Shown here: positions 6,567 through 14,872 of the stretch, one piece after another
Layout of the letters: each line of letters starts with the position of its first letter
Numbering within the stretch: position 1 is the first letter of the stretch
Virus record (IMG/VR): IMGVR_UViG_3300038652_000269
Location: 17,090-43,959 of that record
DNA: 26,870 bases
Origin: a virus
Strand: one strand, 5' to 3'
Notes under the pieces: generated by a model
What the model was told of the DNA's origin: nothing
Seen by the model: the letters and a program-made list of their open reading frames with translations, nothing else
Database searches by the model: none
Position numbers and translations under genes: made by a program

Positions 6567-6901
6567 TGCTTAAGAAGCTATGGGAAAAACTAAAAAAAGC
6601 TTTTTCAACAGAAGAAATGCCTGAGCCAAGAAGAACCATTGTTACGTATCAGTCTAGAGTAGTTAGCTTTAGCAACGTAAGTGTGGACGATGAGGCACAA
6701 AGGTTAGACAGGGAAATGCGTTTACGTAAGTCGGCTGATTTTGCTGCAAAGGTTAGAGAAGAGATTGCTATGAACGACACTTCTTCTACTAAGACTTACA
6801 GCAAAGAAGAGTCTCCTAAAAATTTGTTTCAGCAATGGAAAAAACAAAACGAGGAGATTTCTGATTACTTTAACAAGCGTAACAGCCTAGCTGCAATGTA
6901 A
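6566..6901 (+). CDS. Hypothetical protein, 111 aa
   Basis: ATG at 6566 is preferred over GTG 6557, which lies within the ribosome binding site. An amphipathic start (MLKKLWEKLKKAFST) is followed by a soluble, charged alpha-rich body, RLDREMRLRKSADFAAKV, and a tail FNKRNSLAAM. No recognised family. Coupled to the 13-codon leader at 6525. Confidence 0.65.
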   Translation: MLKKLWEKLKKAFSTEEMPEPRRTIVTYQSRVVSFSNVSVDDEAQRLDREMRLRKSADFAAKVREEIAMNDTSSTKTYSKEESPKNLFQQWKKQNEEISDYFNKRNSLAAM

Positions 6902-6935
6902 CAAAAATAATCCTTTGAAAGGGGATATAACAACG

Positions 6936-7409
6936 ATGACAATATTTACACTAGCGATCATTGCTATTGCATTTGCAACACTACTAAATGTGTTCATTGC
7001 AAACAATCAAGATATCACAACAAGAAAAATCACACATGACTTTATTAATGTTGTTCGCCACAATAATGAAAGACTGAAGGAATACGCACTAGCTTACAAT
7101 CTAGACAACTCTTATGAAATAGACATCGAAGAATTATACAGACAGGGTAGAGAATTGGAGTTTTCTATTGGTCAAGATTCATTTGACATGATTGTACGCC
7201 GCACCATTCAGCAAAAAGAGTTAGAAGGCAGTACATCTTCCTCTGCTTGGAAGAAAACAGCCTACAAAGCTTCTACTTGTGTAGTTGCTAAGACTATATC
7301 TCTTGTTAGTCATATTATCGCTTCGTCTTCTTTAATCGGCGACAAAGTGTTTAGTATGCTCAAAACTGTTCAAGGTGGTGATCGTAGTGAAGAACCGAAC
7401 TTTATTTAA
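6936..7409 (+). CDS. N-terminally anchored membrane protein, 157 aa
   Basis: ATG at 6936, behind GAAAGGGGAT, opens with a transmembrane helix (residues 2-22, IFTLAIIAIAFATLLNVFI); a TTG at 6915 would lie within the ribosome binding site region. The remainder is helical and charged, with a second moderately hydrophobic segment around 118-140. Its end overlaps the next gene. With 5587 it forms a pair of small anchored proteins of unknown role. Confidence 0.65.
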   Translation: MTIFTLAIIAIAFATLLNVFIANNQDITTRKITHDFINVVRHNNERLKEYALAYNLDNSYEIDIEELYRQGRELEFSIGQDSFDMIVRRTIQQKELEGSTSSSAWKKTAYKASTCVVAKTISLVSHIIASSSLIGDKVFSMLKTVQGGDRSEEPNFI

Positions 7410-7878
7410 GAAGCGTCGTCATTCACACACTGATCCTGCTGGTCACACACATGTATTCACTGTTGTTGTTGCACAAGGTGATAACTTGCTACCAGTAGAG
7501 TCAGATAGGCTTACTTTCACTGATCATGTAGAGGTAAGGACCTACCAAGCTGTAGTCAATGAAGTCGTAATGGATGTAAAGGGTGAATTTATCTACACCC
7601 ATGATTACGAGTTCGAAAATCTGTGCAGTCGTAGTAACCATGCAAACTACTTTTTAGCTAAAGTTAAGTCTTGTCGTTCTGCTAAAGAGTTAATGGAGCT
7701 TGTAGAAGATTTACGAGTAGACTTTAACATTTCTTTAAGAGCTGACACCCGCAAGGCTTTAAGGAAACTTCTCGGATTGCCCAGAAATGTCTATGAGAAT
7801 AATATGGTTTCATCTAGAAAGAAGTTTTCGTCACCTTTAGACATCAAGGAGCATAAGGCAGGTCGAAGTAACCGATAA
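7387..7878 (+). CDS. Hypothetical basic protein, 163 aa
   Basis: GTG at 7387 follows AAGGTGG at 9 bases; GTG 7375/7378 would lack a site. The gene overlaps the previous one by 23 bases. The N-terminus is His-rich (HSHTDPAGHTHVF), a possible metal site or part of a beta strand, followed by a beta-rich middle and a helical C-terminal half with LRKLLGLPRNVYENN. No known family. The 3' end leads into a 460-base gene-poor stretch. Confidence 0.6.
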   Translation: MKNRTLFKKRRHSHTDPAGHTHVFTVVVAQGDNLLPVESDRLTFTDHVEVRTYQAVVNEVVMDVKGEFIYTHDYEFENLCSRSNHANYFLAKVKSCRSAKELMELVEDLRVDFNISLRADTRKALRKLLGLPRNVYENNMVSSRKKFSSPLDIKEHKAGRSNR

Positions 7879-8095
7879 GTTTTCATTAATGTTCTGGCAT
7901 TAGTCATCCGTGTGTGATGGTGAGGGGCTATAGGGGCTGGTTAGTCTATAGCTAAGGTGGAAGGGCCAGCAATAACACGAGGAGGGTTCGTGGTCTTAAA
8001 ATGTAGGAGGGAAGAGGTTCAAGGTGATTTACTACTTCTCTTTAATAGACGAGAAGTAGTAAGCCAATGACTCGTACTAACTAATCGCAGCTTAT
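7879..8095 (+). other. Gene-poor stretch with several stable hairpins
   Basis: Three stems are visible. GCTATAG and CTATAGC (about 7928-7953) pair perfectly over 7 bp. CACGA and TCGTG (about 7976-7992) enclose GGAGGG in the loop. TTACTACTTCTC (8029-8040) and GAGAAGTAGTAA (8051-8062) give a perfect 12-bp stem with a 10-base loop and no U tract. A 26-codon frame from GTG 7990 to 8070 runs through the last stem behind GAGGAGGG. It could be a small RNA, a 5' leader with a hidden ribosome site, or a micro-gene. Confidence 0.35.
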
Positions 8096-8141
8096 ATGTC
8101 GCAATGTACTATACAAACAACAAAAGGAGATTCTACTAGCT

Positions 8142-8225
8142 ATGTACTCACAGCAAAAATCGAAGCAACCAACACCAACTGTAAATTTTCACCCATCCTT
8201 AGTAGGGGGTGGTCTTGTAAGATAA
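8142..8225 (+). CDS. Possible 27-aa peptide gene
   Basis: ATG at 8142 lies 13 bases after AAAAGGAG and opens a 27-codon frame for a Pro/Gln-rich peptide ending GGGLVR. It is followed at once by a hairpin ACCTGG (8227-8232)/CCAGGT (8244-8249). The competing 75-aa frame from ATG 8096 has no ribosome site. Both are weak; the site and hairpin slightly favour the short frame. Confidence 0.25.
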   Translation: MYSQQKSKQPTPTVNFHPSLVGGGLVR

Positions 8226-8337
8226 CACCTGGTCAATCTTTCCCCAGGTATTTATTAAAAATGCGGCACAGCTTTTATCAAGTTGATCGATGCGCTGACC
8301 CCTTTTCATTCTACAAAAAATAGAAGGAGGTGATTTT

Positions 8338-8580
8338 ATGGGAAGATTCGAAGTTTACGGTTCTATTCATACAGATGGTGATGCGCTGTTAATGATACGC
8401 AATGGTCATGTATGTCGTGCTATTTATAAGACAAGTGATCATGTGTATATTGATAAGCTACGTACTAAGGTTTGGAATGAAGTATCAGGCGCTAAAAGTA
8501 AGTTAGATGTGTATATTCGATACTATCGCTTAGCACATAAACTTGATTTGCATTCATATAGAGTGCCTTGGTGTAATTAA
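8338..8580 (+). CDS. Hypothetical protein, 80 aa
   Basis: AGGAGGTGA 5 bases before ATG gives a confident start. The product opens with MGRFEVYGSIHTDGDALLMI, likely two beta strands, followed by a helix containing KLDVYIRYYRLAHKLD. Ends RVPWCN. No known motif. It follows the 7879-8337 leader region, so its expression may be set there. Confidence 0.6.
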   Translation: MGRFEVYGSIHTDGDALLMIRNGHVCRAIYKTSDHVYIDKLRTKVWNEVSGAKSKLDVYIRYYRLAHKLDLHSYRVPWCN

Positions 8581-8607
8581 ACTAAAAAAACAATTGGAGG
8601 AATTAAA

Positions 8608-8826
8608 ATGTTAACAGATATACCTTGTAGTAAATGCGGTGGAGAATGTATTGAATTGGATGATCAGTACGGGCGCTGGTGGAGAGATTGTATGGAGTGT
8701 GGTTACAATGAATTAACTTCTGGTGAACTTGAAAAAGATGGCGAGCCAGATTGCTATGTATGTGATGATGTTGGTTATGCTAATTGTGATAGTGACATAC
8801 GTGGATTTAGTGTTAAGCATAGCTAA
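8608..8826 (+). CDS. Small zinc-ribbon-like protein, 72 aa
   Basis: CSKC at residues 7-10 and CMEC about 24 residues later form a typical zinc ribbon; a further CYVC near residue 49 and a later Cys may add a partial second site. GGAGG 9 bases before ATG. Such phage zinc ribbons often bind nucleic acid or RNA polymerase; the partner here is unknown. One of about ten Cys-pair proteins in this window. Confidence 0.65.
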   Translation: MLTDIPCSKCGGECIELDDQYGRWWRDCMECGYNELTSGELEKDGEPDCYVCDDVGYANCDSDIRGFSVKHS

Positions 8827-8890
8827 GCTAGGTAGTCCAGTGCTGAGCAACACTATAAACTGTTTAACATTATATTAGGAGGAATATAAG

Positions 8891-9352
8891 ATGACAAACA
8901 ATAATGAATTAACAGTAGAACAAATCAATATGGTATTAGGTATACAAAATGATGTGCGTGATATCGTACAGGAATTTGTGCTAGAAGAAGGAATGTACTC
9001 GAAAATTGAAGAAGATCGACTTAGGTATTATAGGAAAGAGCTTAATGATTTTCTTCTTGATCCAAAAGCAACTGTGCATGAAAAGCAAGCTGCTATTGCA
9101 AACTTAACGCAAGTAGAGGGTTTTATTGATCTATTTGAAACGATTCAGGGTTATGGACTTGATACAACTGGGATGAACGCTTCACAGGTTGTATTGCAAG
9201 CAAGTCAGCGAACTCTTACTAGCTGGGTTAAACCTGCATTAAGAAAAGGCAATTCTTCTGACGGCTCTATAGTAAGGGCTAAGGATAGTGCTCTGTCTAT
9301 GGCTAATAAGGCTAGAGGCTGGTTGCATAATGTAACAGCACCTAAGGAATAA
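8891..9352 (+). CDS. Hypothetical helical protein, 153 aa
   Basis: AGGAGG 8 bases before ATG. The protein is helical and acidic up to about residue 100 (QEFVLEEGMYSKIEEDRLRY), then basic (KPALRKGNSSDGSIVRAKDS) with a Trp near the end. No recognised domain. It lies upstream of 9455-10228 with 102 bases of gene-free DNA between. Confidence 0.65.
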   Translation: MTNNNELTVEQINMVLGIQNDVRDIVQEFVLEEGMYSKIEEDRLRYYRKELNDFLLDPKATVHEKQAAIANLTQVEGFIDLFETIQGYGLDTTGMNASQVVLQASQRTLTSWVKPALRKGNSSDGSIVRAKDSALSMANKARGWLHNVTAPKE

Positions 9353-9454
9353 GTATTGACCTGAGTATGTCATTAAACTGCTTTTTTGTATTGTGTTTTC
9401 TTGCTACGTAAGCCCTCACCTATATGGGAGGCATAGCGAAAGGAGAAATTAATT

Positions 9455-10228
9455 ATGGCATTTACATTCGAAACTATGGTGAATCAATTCAGCAACAAAG
9501 ATAACAAGAAGGGTAAAGCTGGCAAAGCATTTAGTGATGCTTTTGATGCAACTAAAACTGCTAGTGTAAAAGCTGTTGATACTGCTAAGGGTTATGTTCC
9601 AGTAACAAATCGTCGTTTTGAGGATATGGTTGCTGATACGAACAGTAAGCTTAATAATCATGATCGTGATATTTGGATGAACAAGTTTGACATTCATGTT
9701 ATTGCTCAAGCTGCTGGTGTCAATCTAGAATCAGATGAAAAGAAGGCGGAAATGTATGAGGAACTCTTAAAGGATGAGGTGGCTCGTATAAAAGAAGAGG
9801 AAAGGAAAGATGAGAAACCAACTAGCCCTAGTAATCCTATTGCTGATGTATTGGATGATCCTGAGCTACTGTCTCGTATTAAGGCTTTCTTATTTGGCTC
9901 TGAAGAACAAGTGGAGAATGTAATGAATCAAGAAGCTGTAAAATCTGAAGATATTAAGGCGAAGGTGTCGTCTAATAAGATAGTAGGCAAAGTTAGAGTT
10001 GAAGAACCTGCTGTGGAAGAGATAGAGGAGGTGGAAGAGTCTCCTGTAAAAGAAGAAGGCTCTAAAGCAAAAGATAATCCAAGCGAATGGAAGTCTTGTG
10101 TATCTTGTGATGCTGATGTCTCTGTTGTGTATAAACATGATCAGTGTCCACATTGTCGTCGTACTGAAAAAGCTAAGGAAAGTGGAAGTCAGCGTCCACG
10201 TCTTCGCTTTGATGACTCTGCAAAATAA
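9455..10228 (+). CDS. Hypothetical protein with C-terminal zinc ribbon, 257 aa
   Basis: Residues 1-90 are helical with a Lys-rich start (NKDNKKGKAGKAFSDAF). Residues 95-200 are Glu-rich and probably disordered (VEEIEEVEESPVKEE). The C-terminus carries CVSCDAD near residue 215 and CPHC about 15 residues later, a compact zinc ribbon. AAAGGAG site 9 bases before ATG. An acidic linker with a zinc ribbon suggests a nucleic-acid- or polymerase-associated adaptor; this is inference. Followed by the 798-aa gene in the same direction. Confidence 0.65.
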   Translation: MAFTFETMVNQFSNKDNKKGKAGKAFSDAFDATKTASVKAVDTAKGYVPVTNRRFEDMVADTNSKLNNHDRDIWMNKFDIHVIAQAAGVNLESDEKKAEMYEELLKDEVARIKEEERKDEKPTSPSNPIADVLDDPELLSRIKAFLFGSEEQVENVMNQEAVKSEDIKAKVSSNKIVGKVRVEEPAVEEIEEVEESPVKEEGSKAKDNPSEWKSCVSCDADVSVVYKHDQCPHCRRTEKAKESGSQRPRLRFDDSAK

Positions 10229-10320
10229 TAACTAGCTGCTGGTGTCCTTTGTATTTACAGAGACTAATAGGGTGAGTGAGAGTAACCCAATAAAACTATC
10301 TTAAAGCGGAAATAACTATT

Positions 10321-12717
10321 ATGAAAATCAATTTTAGCAAAGCTACTGACAACAATGAATCTATGGATGTTCCTACTACTAATAATGAGGAGATGGTTAA
10401 TATGACAAGCAACACTAAACTTATTGAAGGCAACGAAATAGTACCACTAGAGGAAGACGATAAGGATGTTGTGAATCAATCTGCTGCTGATGAGACTTCA
10501 GTGGCGGAACAAAATACAGAGGAGGTTATTGAAGTGACTTCATTATCAAAAGAAGTTCTAGAACAAAATGCTAGAGCAATGGAAAACTCTCCAGCTCTAA
10601 AGAAAAAGGAAGGGGAGATCGTGACAGGTAATCACAAATATGTTAATCCAGCTATTCAGGAAATGCATGATTACTTGATGTCTGCCGCTCACGTCTATAC
10701 TAACAAACTAGGTGAATACCCAGTGTTGGTAGAAGGTATTGAGTGGTTTGATAAGAGTGATCGTCGTCATCGTTGGGGTCGTATTGGTGCTGTAACAATT
10801 CGCCTTCCTAAGGGTTATGCAACTATCTCGGAGTGGGATCAGTTTGCTAGGAATAAGAAAGGTGGATACGGAACATTTGTTAATTATGACTTTGCTGCTG
10901 TTAATCAGAAACCAGTCTATGTTGTTAGTAAAGACGTAAATGGTAATATGATGAAAGACGATAGAGGTAATCACATTATGGTGCCAGCAACTCAAGCACT
11001 AGATAAGAATGATGAGCCGCTATTTGATGAGAAGAATCAGCCTGTGTTAGTTCCAGCTGGAAAAGATGACGAGGTGTTCACTCAAGATCATGGTCCTTTT
11101 GATTATGATCAGACTCAGAAGAATGATCGCTTTGCACCGCTTCATAAGGGCTCTGGTCGTCTAACTCTTGCTATTAAGTATCGTGAAGATGATTATGAGC
11201 AAGGCTTAATGGTTAATCTTCCTAAATCTGCTGGGAAGGAAAGAGATGAGAGTGGTATGCCTAAGGATATTTATGATATCTTCAAGACTTCTAATATTCG
11301 TTGGGGTAAGGCGCACTCTGATAATAATCGTAGTGCTGAAGCTGCTGTGTCTGCATTCCTTCGCACATTTGAATCTGAGTTTACTAGAGGGAATCCTGAG
11401 AACTACCATGCAATGTCTCCTGCTTGTGTGAACTGTAGTCTTGCTAATATCTTGTCTGCCAAAGATGGCTTAGACGATGATCTTGAACATGAGAAGTCCA
11501 ATCGTGTTCTACAGCAAAATGATATTCCAACGTTAGTAGCTTGGGGCTCTCGTACTCCTATAGTGCATTGCCCAGTCTATGATAAGATTATGGACTTTGA
11601 TGGTATTCGTGCGGCCAATAAAGCTGACGCTGTGGATCATGAGCAAGTATTTGATAGTGAGCTAGGTGAGGAACGTTATCTTCGTAAGGGAGAGCTGTTC
11701 GTTGATGGCAAGATAATCAAATCTACTGATGTGCGTCATGAAGCTACTAAGGATGCTGCTCAAGATTGTGAACACTATCACGGTAATGTCTACAAAGGTG
11801 CTACTCGTGCTGATAGTGATCGTGCTAGAACTGGTAATAAGTATCTTTCTGCTTACTGGACTGATCGTGCAGAGGTTAATCGTCAAGTAGTACAAACTTC
11901 TGTTGATGGTAAGTGGGTTAATGAGTTTCCAGGTAAAGTAGAAGAACCTGAAGCATTCCGTGTTATTGGTCTTGGCGGCGTAGTCGTTTATGGTACTGAT
12001 GATGTAATGGCTGCTGCTGATCCTAACTTTGCACCAGAGCGTGAGGAAGTTGATACTCTTCGTGCTGAGCTAATGAGTAAGGTTAATCAAATCTTCTATG
12101 CTGCTTTTAACTTTGGTAAACTGAGTGCTACTCAGGCAAACATCGTATTAGAGATGGCTGCCAACAAACCAGAGATTGCAAACAAAATGATTAGTAGAAG
12201 ATGGGATAGTGCCTGTGACTATCTTGCTCAAACTATTGCTCGTATTAATGAAGGTGAACACATCAAGTCTCGTCCTGACTTTGCTATTCGCTTTATTGAG
12301 GGTGCTAAGCCAGCGGGTGAGAAAGGGAAGGAAGTTTCTGCTGATGTCCTACTAGATGAAACTAAGTTCCGTGAAGAGAGTGGTATGCTTCAATCAGATA
12401 TCAACAAGAAGTCACTGGGTTACAAAGACTTAACTGTTAATCCGAAGGAAGCTATCAAGTTTCTAGATGAAATATTAACAGAAGATATTGTATTTGACGT
12501 CTTGTTTGGAGATGCAACTTACTATGTTAAGTCTCGCTCTCCGAAAGATAAGTTGATTGTAACGGGCGCTCTTCAGGCAGTACTACAACGTCATGTAGAT
12601 AGCTTCTTATATGATATTCGTCGTGAACCTAACTCTGCTAAAGCATTGGAAGATTTCAAAGTATCTACAACAGTAAAAGAATATATCTCTGACGCTCTTC
12701 AGTTAGAAGAGAAGTAA
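10321..12717 (+). CDS. Large unrecognised protein, 798 aa
   Basis: Largest gene in the window; no family recognised. Residues 1-100 are acidic and low-complexity; the folded part begins about residue 105 (YVNPAIQEMHDYLMS) and includes SPACVNCSL near 370, CEHYHGNVYKG near 490 and an acidic helical tail. Arg is mostly CGT and Ala/Gly/Thr mostly end in T, which suggests high expression. The ATG at 10321 has only a poor site (AGCGGAAA), whereas in-frame ATG 10402 follows GAGGAG, and GTG 10534 and 10621 follow GAGGAGG and AAGGGGAG, so shorter forms may exist. An abundant structural or nucleic-acid-binding role is possible but not shown. Confidence 0.75.
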   Translation: MKINFSKATDNNESMDVPTTNNEEMVNMTSNTKLIEGNEIVPLEEDDKDVVNQSAADETSVAEQNTEEVIEVTSLSKEVLEQNARAMENSPALKKKEGEIVTGNHKYVNPAIQEMHDYLMSAAHVYTNKLGEYPVLVEGIEWFDKSDRRHRWGRIGAVTIRLPKGYATISEWDQFARNKKGGYGTFVNYDFAAVNQKPVYVVSKDVNGNMMKDDRGNHIMVPATQALDKNDEPLFDEKNQPVLVPAGKDDEVFTQDHGPFDYDQTQKNDRFAPLHKGSGRLTLAIKYREDDYEQGLMVNLPKSAGKERDESGMPKDIYDIFKTSNIRWGKAHSDNNRSAEAAVSAFLRTFESEFTRGNPENYHAMSPACVNCSLANILSAKDGLDDDLEHEKSNRVLQQNDIPTLVAWGSRTPIVHCPVYDKIMDFDGIRAANKADAVDHEQVFDSELGEERYLRKGELFVDGKIIKSTDVRHEATKDAAQDCEHYHGNVYKGATRADSDRARTGNKYLSAYWTDRAEVNRQVVQTSVDGKWVNEFPGKVEEPEAFRVIGLGGVVVYGTDDVMAAADPNFAPEREEVDTLRAELMSKVNQIFYAAFNFGKLSATQANIVLEMAANKPEIANKMISRRWDSACDYLAQTIARINEGEHIKSRPDFAIRFIEGAKPAGEKGKEVSADVLLDETKFREESGMLQSDINKKSLGYKDLTVNPKEAIKFLDEILTEDIVFDVLFGDATYYVKSRSPKDKLIVTGALQAVLQRHVDSFLYDIRREPNSAKALEDFKVSTTVKEYISDALQLEEK

Positions 12718-12727
12718 GAACAATTAT

Positions 12728-12757
12728 GAGTAGGGTGAGACTCCCTGCTCTCTTTTT
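12728..12757 (+). terminator. Terminator-like hairpin between the 798-aa and 478-aa genes
   Basis: GAGTAGGG (12728-12735) pairs with CCCTGCTC (12743-12750), one G-U, with a 7-base loop; TCTTTTTA follows. The U tract is short, so partial termination is likely. Confidence 0.55.
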
Positions 12758-12793
12758 ATCTATTAAACTATAAACTATTTGGAGGAATTAATT

Positions 12794-14230
12794 ATGTCTA
12801 AGAAAATTGAAAACAAGTTTGTTGCTGGGAACAAGGTAGTTAATAATGATGTGGATATGGATGTTGATTTAGTACGCAGCATGTTAAAAACAGATGAGGG
12901 TCGTATTGAAATGTTTGATGGTGCTTTTAACTCTAATGGGGTTGTGCATATCGTTGATGAAGACACTAAATTAGCTGAAGGGATTGTTGTTATGTTAAAC
13001 GAAGCGTACAAGGATTTTGTTTCTGCTGAAGAGGCTCGTGCGACGGCTACCAGTACAGTCAACACTGCTTTTGATAGTGATGGCTCTCGTGTACCTGTCG
13101 CTGAATCTGCTGAAGATGCTGCTATTGCCAATATGGATAACAAAACTACTAAAACTAAGGGAGAGAACAAAACTATGAATAATCAAACTGTTAACAATCA
13201 AACTGAGGATCAAGCAAAAGCTCAATCAAAGGCTGCTCAAGATTTCCTAAAGAAACACCAATCACAAATTGAGCAATCTAATAATGGACCTGCAAATAAA
13301 AAGGAGGAAACTAAAGTGGAGAATAAGAATACTAAAACAACTGTTAAATCAACTACTAAAACTAAAAATGAAAAGGGAGCTGTTAAAATGAATAACACTG
13401 TAAAAATGGGAGCTAACAAAAACGAAGGTAATCAATCTGTTGGAGCTAGTAAAGAACGTAAATCTGTTGGTACTACTATTCAATTGGATCAAAACAAAGT
13501 GTCTAAAGTTGACAACAGTAAGAATCGCATTAACTTTGATGAGTCTAACAATCAATTCAATAGATTTAATGGTGCTTGGTATTTAAATGCTGGTCTTCAT
13601 GAAGAAGTTTCAAGATTAGAAGATCTAATTGCTAGTCGTGAAGATGCTGAGTCTGGTATTAAGGATATTCGTTTCGTTAATCCTGACAGTGTACTAAGCT
13701 ATAAGAACAATAACATTCTTTCTATTGTTGAAGTTGTAGTCGAAGGTAAGAAAGGTGATAACGTTTGGAGTTTCCGTATCCAAAGAGAACAAAGAAGTGA
13801 GAAAACTGCTGACCTTAAATCTTCTAACATTGGTTGGGATACTATTGATGGTGAGCTTCGTCCTGTGTATCAGTATTTCAAGAAGAATGAAGACAATGTT
13901 GTAAGTGCTACTTGTGGCTGTGGTAAGCGTCATAATGTTGAACCTGGCACATCTGTACTTTGTGACTGTGGTTTAGCTGTTTCTGCTTATGAGACAGGTG
14001 ATGACAATATTCAAGGCTCTACAATAGATGTTGCTAAACTTGCTCAGCTTAAAGCAACTGGTGCTACTAATAAAGAAATGGATGATTGCTTCGGTAGCCT
14101 GAAGGATATCAACCTTTTCAATTACACTCCTGTTGTAAGAAAAGAAGTGCGTAAGGATGTCGTTGTATTGGCTCTAGCATTTGCTCACTATGCTCATGGT
14201 TTCGACATGGCTGGAGTAATTGAAGAATAA
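12794..14230 (+). CDS. Modular low-complexity protein with zinc-ribbon pair, 478 aa
   Basis: ATG 12794 with GGAGG 9 bases upstream. Residues 1-105 are folded-looking; 110-245 are Asn/Lys/Thr/Gln-rich low complexity; 255-345 contain AWYLNAGLHEEVSRLEDL and GIKDIRFVNPDS, which align by eye with the SpoVG-like protein at 24543; 370-400 carry CGCGKRHNV and CDCG, a zinc-ribbon pair; then helical. Three in-frame internal starts follow AGGGAG-type sites: ATG 13175, GTG 13316 and ATG 13388. Role unknown; homology to the 24543 protein suggests nucleic-acid binding. Codon use resembles that of the 798-aa gene. Confidence 0.7.
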   Translation: MSKKIENKFVAGNKVVNNDVDMDVDLVRSMLKTDEGRIEMFDGAFNSNGVVHIVDEDTKLAEGIVVMLNEAYKDFVSAEEARATATSTVNTAFDSDGSRVPVAESAEDAAIANMDNKTTKTKGENKTMNNQTVNNQTEDQAKAQSKAAQDFLKKHQSQIEQSNNGPANKKEETKVENKNTKTTVKSTTKTKNEKGAVKMNNTVKMGANKNEGNQSVGASKERKSVGTTIQLDQNKVSKVDNSKNRINFDESNNQFNRFNGAWYLNAGLHEEVSRLEDLIASREDAESGIKDIRFVNPDSVLSYKNNNILSIVEVVVEGKKGDNVWSFRIQREQRSEKTADLKSSNIGWDTIDGELRPVYQYFKKNEDNVVSATCGCGKRHNVEPGTSVLCDCGLAVSAYETGDDNIQGSTIDVAKLAQLKATGATNKEMDDCFGSLKDINLFNYTPVVRKEVRKDVVVLALAFAHYAHGFDMAGVIEE

Positions 14231-14244
14231 TAGATTGCTAATTT

Positions 14245-14274
14245 GGGGTGGCTGCGGCTGCCTCTTCTTTATTT
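14245..14274 (+). terminator. Intercistronic hairpin with weak U tract
   Basis: GGGGTGGC (14245-14252), loop TGCG, GCTGCCTC (14257-14264) form eight pairs including G-U; TTCTTTATTT follows. Probably partial termination after the 478-aa gene. Confidence 0.5.
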
Positions 14275-14302
14275 AACAACAACAATACTAGGAGGAATAA
14301 CT

Positions 14303-14566
14303 ATGAATAGAATATTAACATTACAAGAAGAACAAGAACAATTTGAAGAACGCATGGAAGAATGTGAGCTTACGCAAGAAGATATTGATCAAGCAACAGC
14401 ATCAACTACTAAACTAGGAGGAGTTATGGTGATGGAAGAAGAGATAGACATAATTAGAACATGCGACACTTGTAATAGAAATGATATTGAAACAGCAATT
14501 GACCCAGAAGGGTATGCGGTGTGTGTAAACTGTGAAGCAGACATATTAAGGAGGGAGTATAGATGA
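14303..14566 (+). CDS. Zinc-ribbon protein with internal start, 87 aa
   Basis: ATG 14303 follows AGGAGG at 7 bases. Residues 1-40 are Glu/Gln-rich and helical; the C-terminal half carries CDTC and CVNC about 18 residues apart, a zinc ribbon. In-frame ATG 14426 (and 14432) sits directly behind a perfect AGGAGG inside the gene and would give just the ribbon, so two products are plausible. Its 3' end overlaps the next gene by 4 bases (ATGA). Confidence 0.7.
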   Translation: MNRILTLQEEQEQFEERMEECELTQEDIDQATASTTKLGGVMVMEEEIDIIRTCDTCNRNDIETAIDPEGYAVCVNCEADILRREYR

Positions 14567-14871
14567 ATAAAAATGTATGCCCTAAATGTAGAATGGAATT
14601 AGACTCTGGTTTTCATGTAGATAGCTGTGGCAGTATACAGGTTTTTGTAAACAAGTTTAGACAGAAAGAGAAATTCCCTTTGTTGCAAATCTTATGCGAG
14701 GCTGCTAACAACAATTGTTTAGATATTGAAGACTTGGCACTATTCACTGTAGCTAAACGTCACTTCGCTATTGATGAAAGCGACTTCTTTAATGATAGAG
14801 ACTCTTTGACACAGGAGTCGATTGATTATGGCTTAACTAACTGGAAGCCAGTAATAGGGGGTGGAGAATAG
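14563..14871 (+). CDS. Protein with N-terminal CPKC motif, 102 aa
   Basis: CPKCRMELD at residues 6-14 is one half of a zinc ribbon; the second ligand pair may be a lone Cys near residue 22 (DSCG) plus His. The remainder is helical, ending in KPVIGGGE. GGAGGGAGT lies 8 bases upstream; the start overlaps the preceding gene by four bases. Unknown function; coupled with the metallopeptidase-like gene downstream. Confidence 0.65.
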   Translation: MNKNVCPKCRMELDSGFHVDSCGSIQVFVNKFRQKEKFPLLQILCEAANNNCLDIEDLALFTVAKRHFAIDESDFFNDRDSLTQESIDYGLTNWKPVIGGGE

Positions 14872-14872
14872 A

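Noticed and set aside
8096-8323. 75-aa plus-strand frame
   Set aside because: ATG lacks a ribosome site; the AAAAGGAG inside favours another frame that ends at a hairpin. Kept only as part of a weak region.
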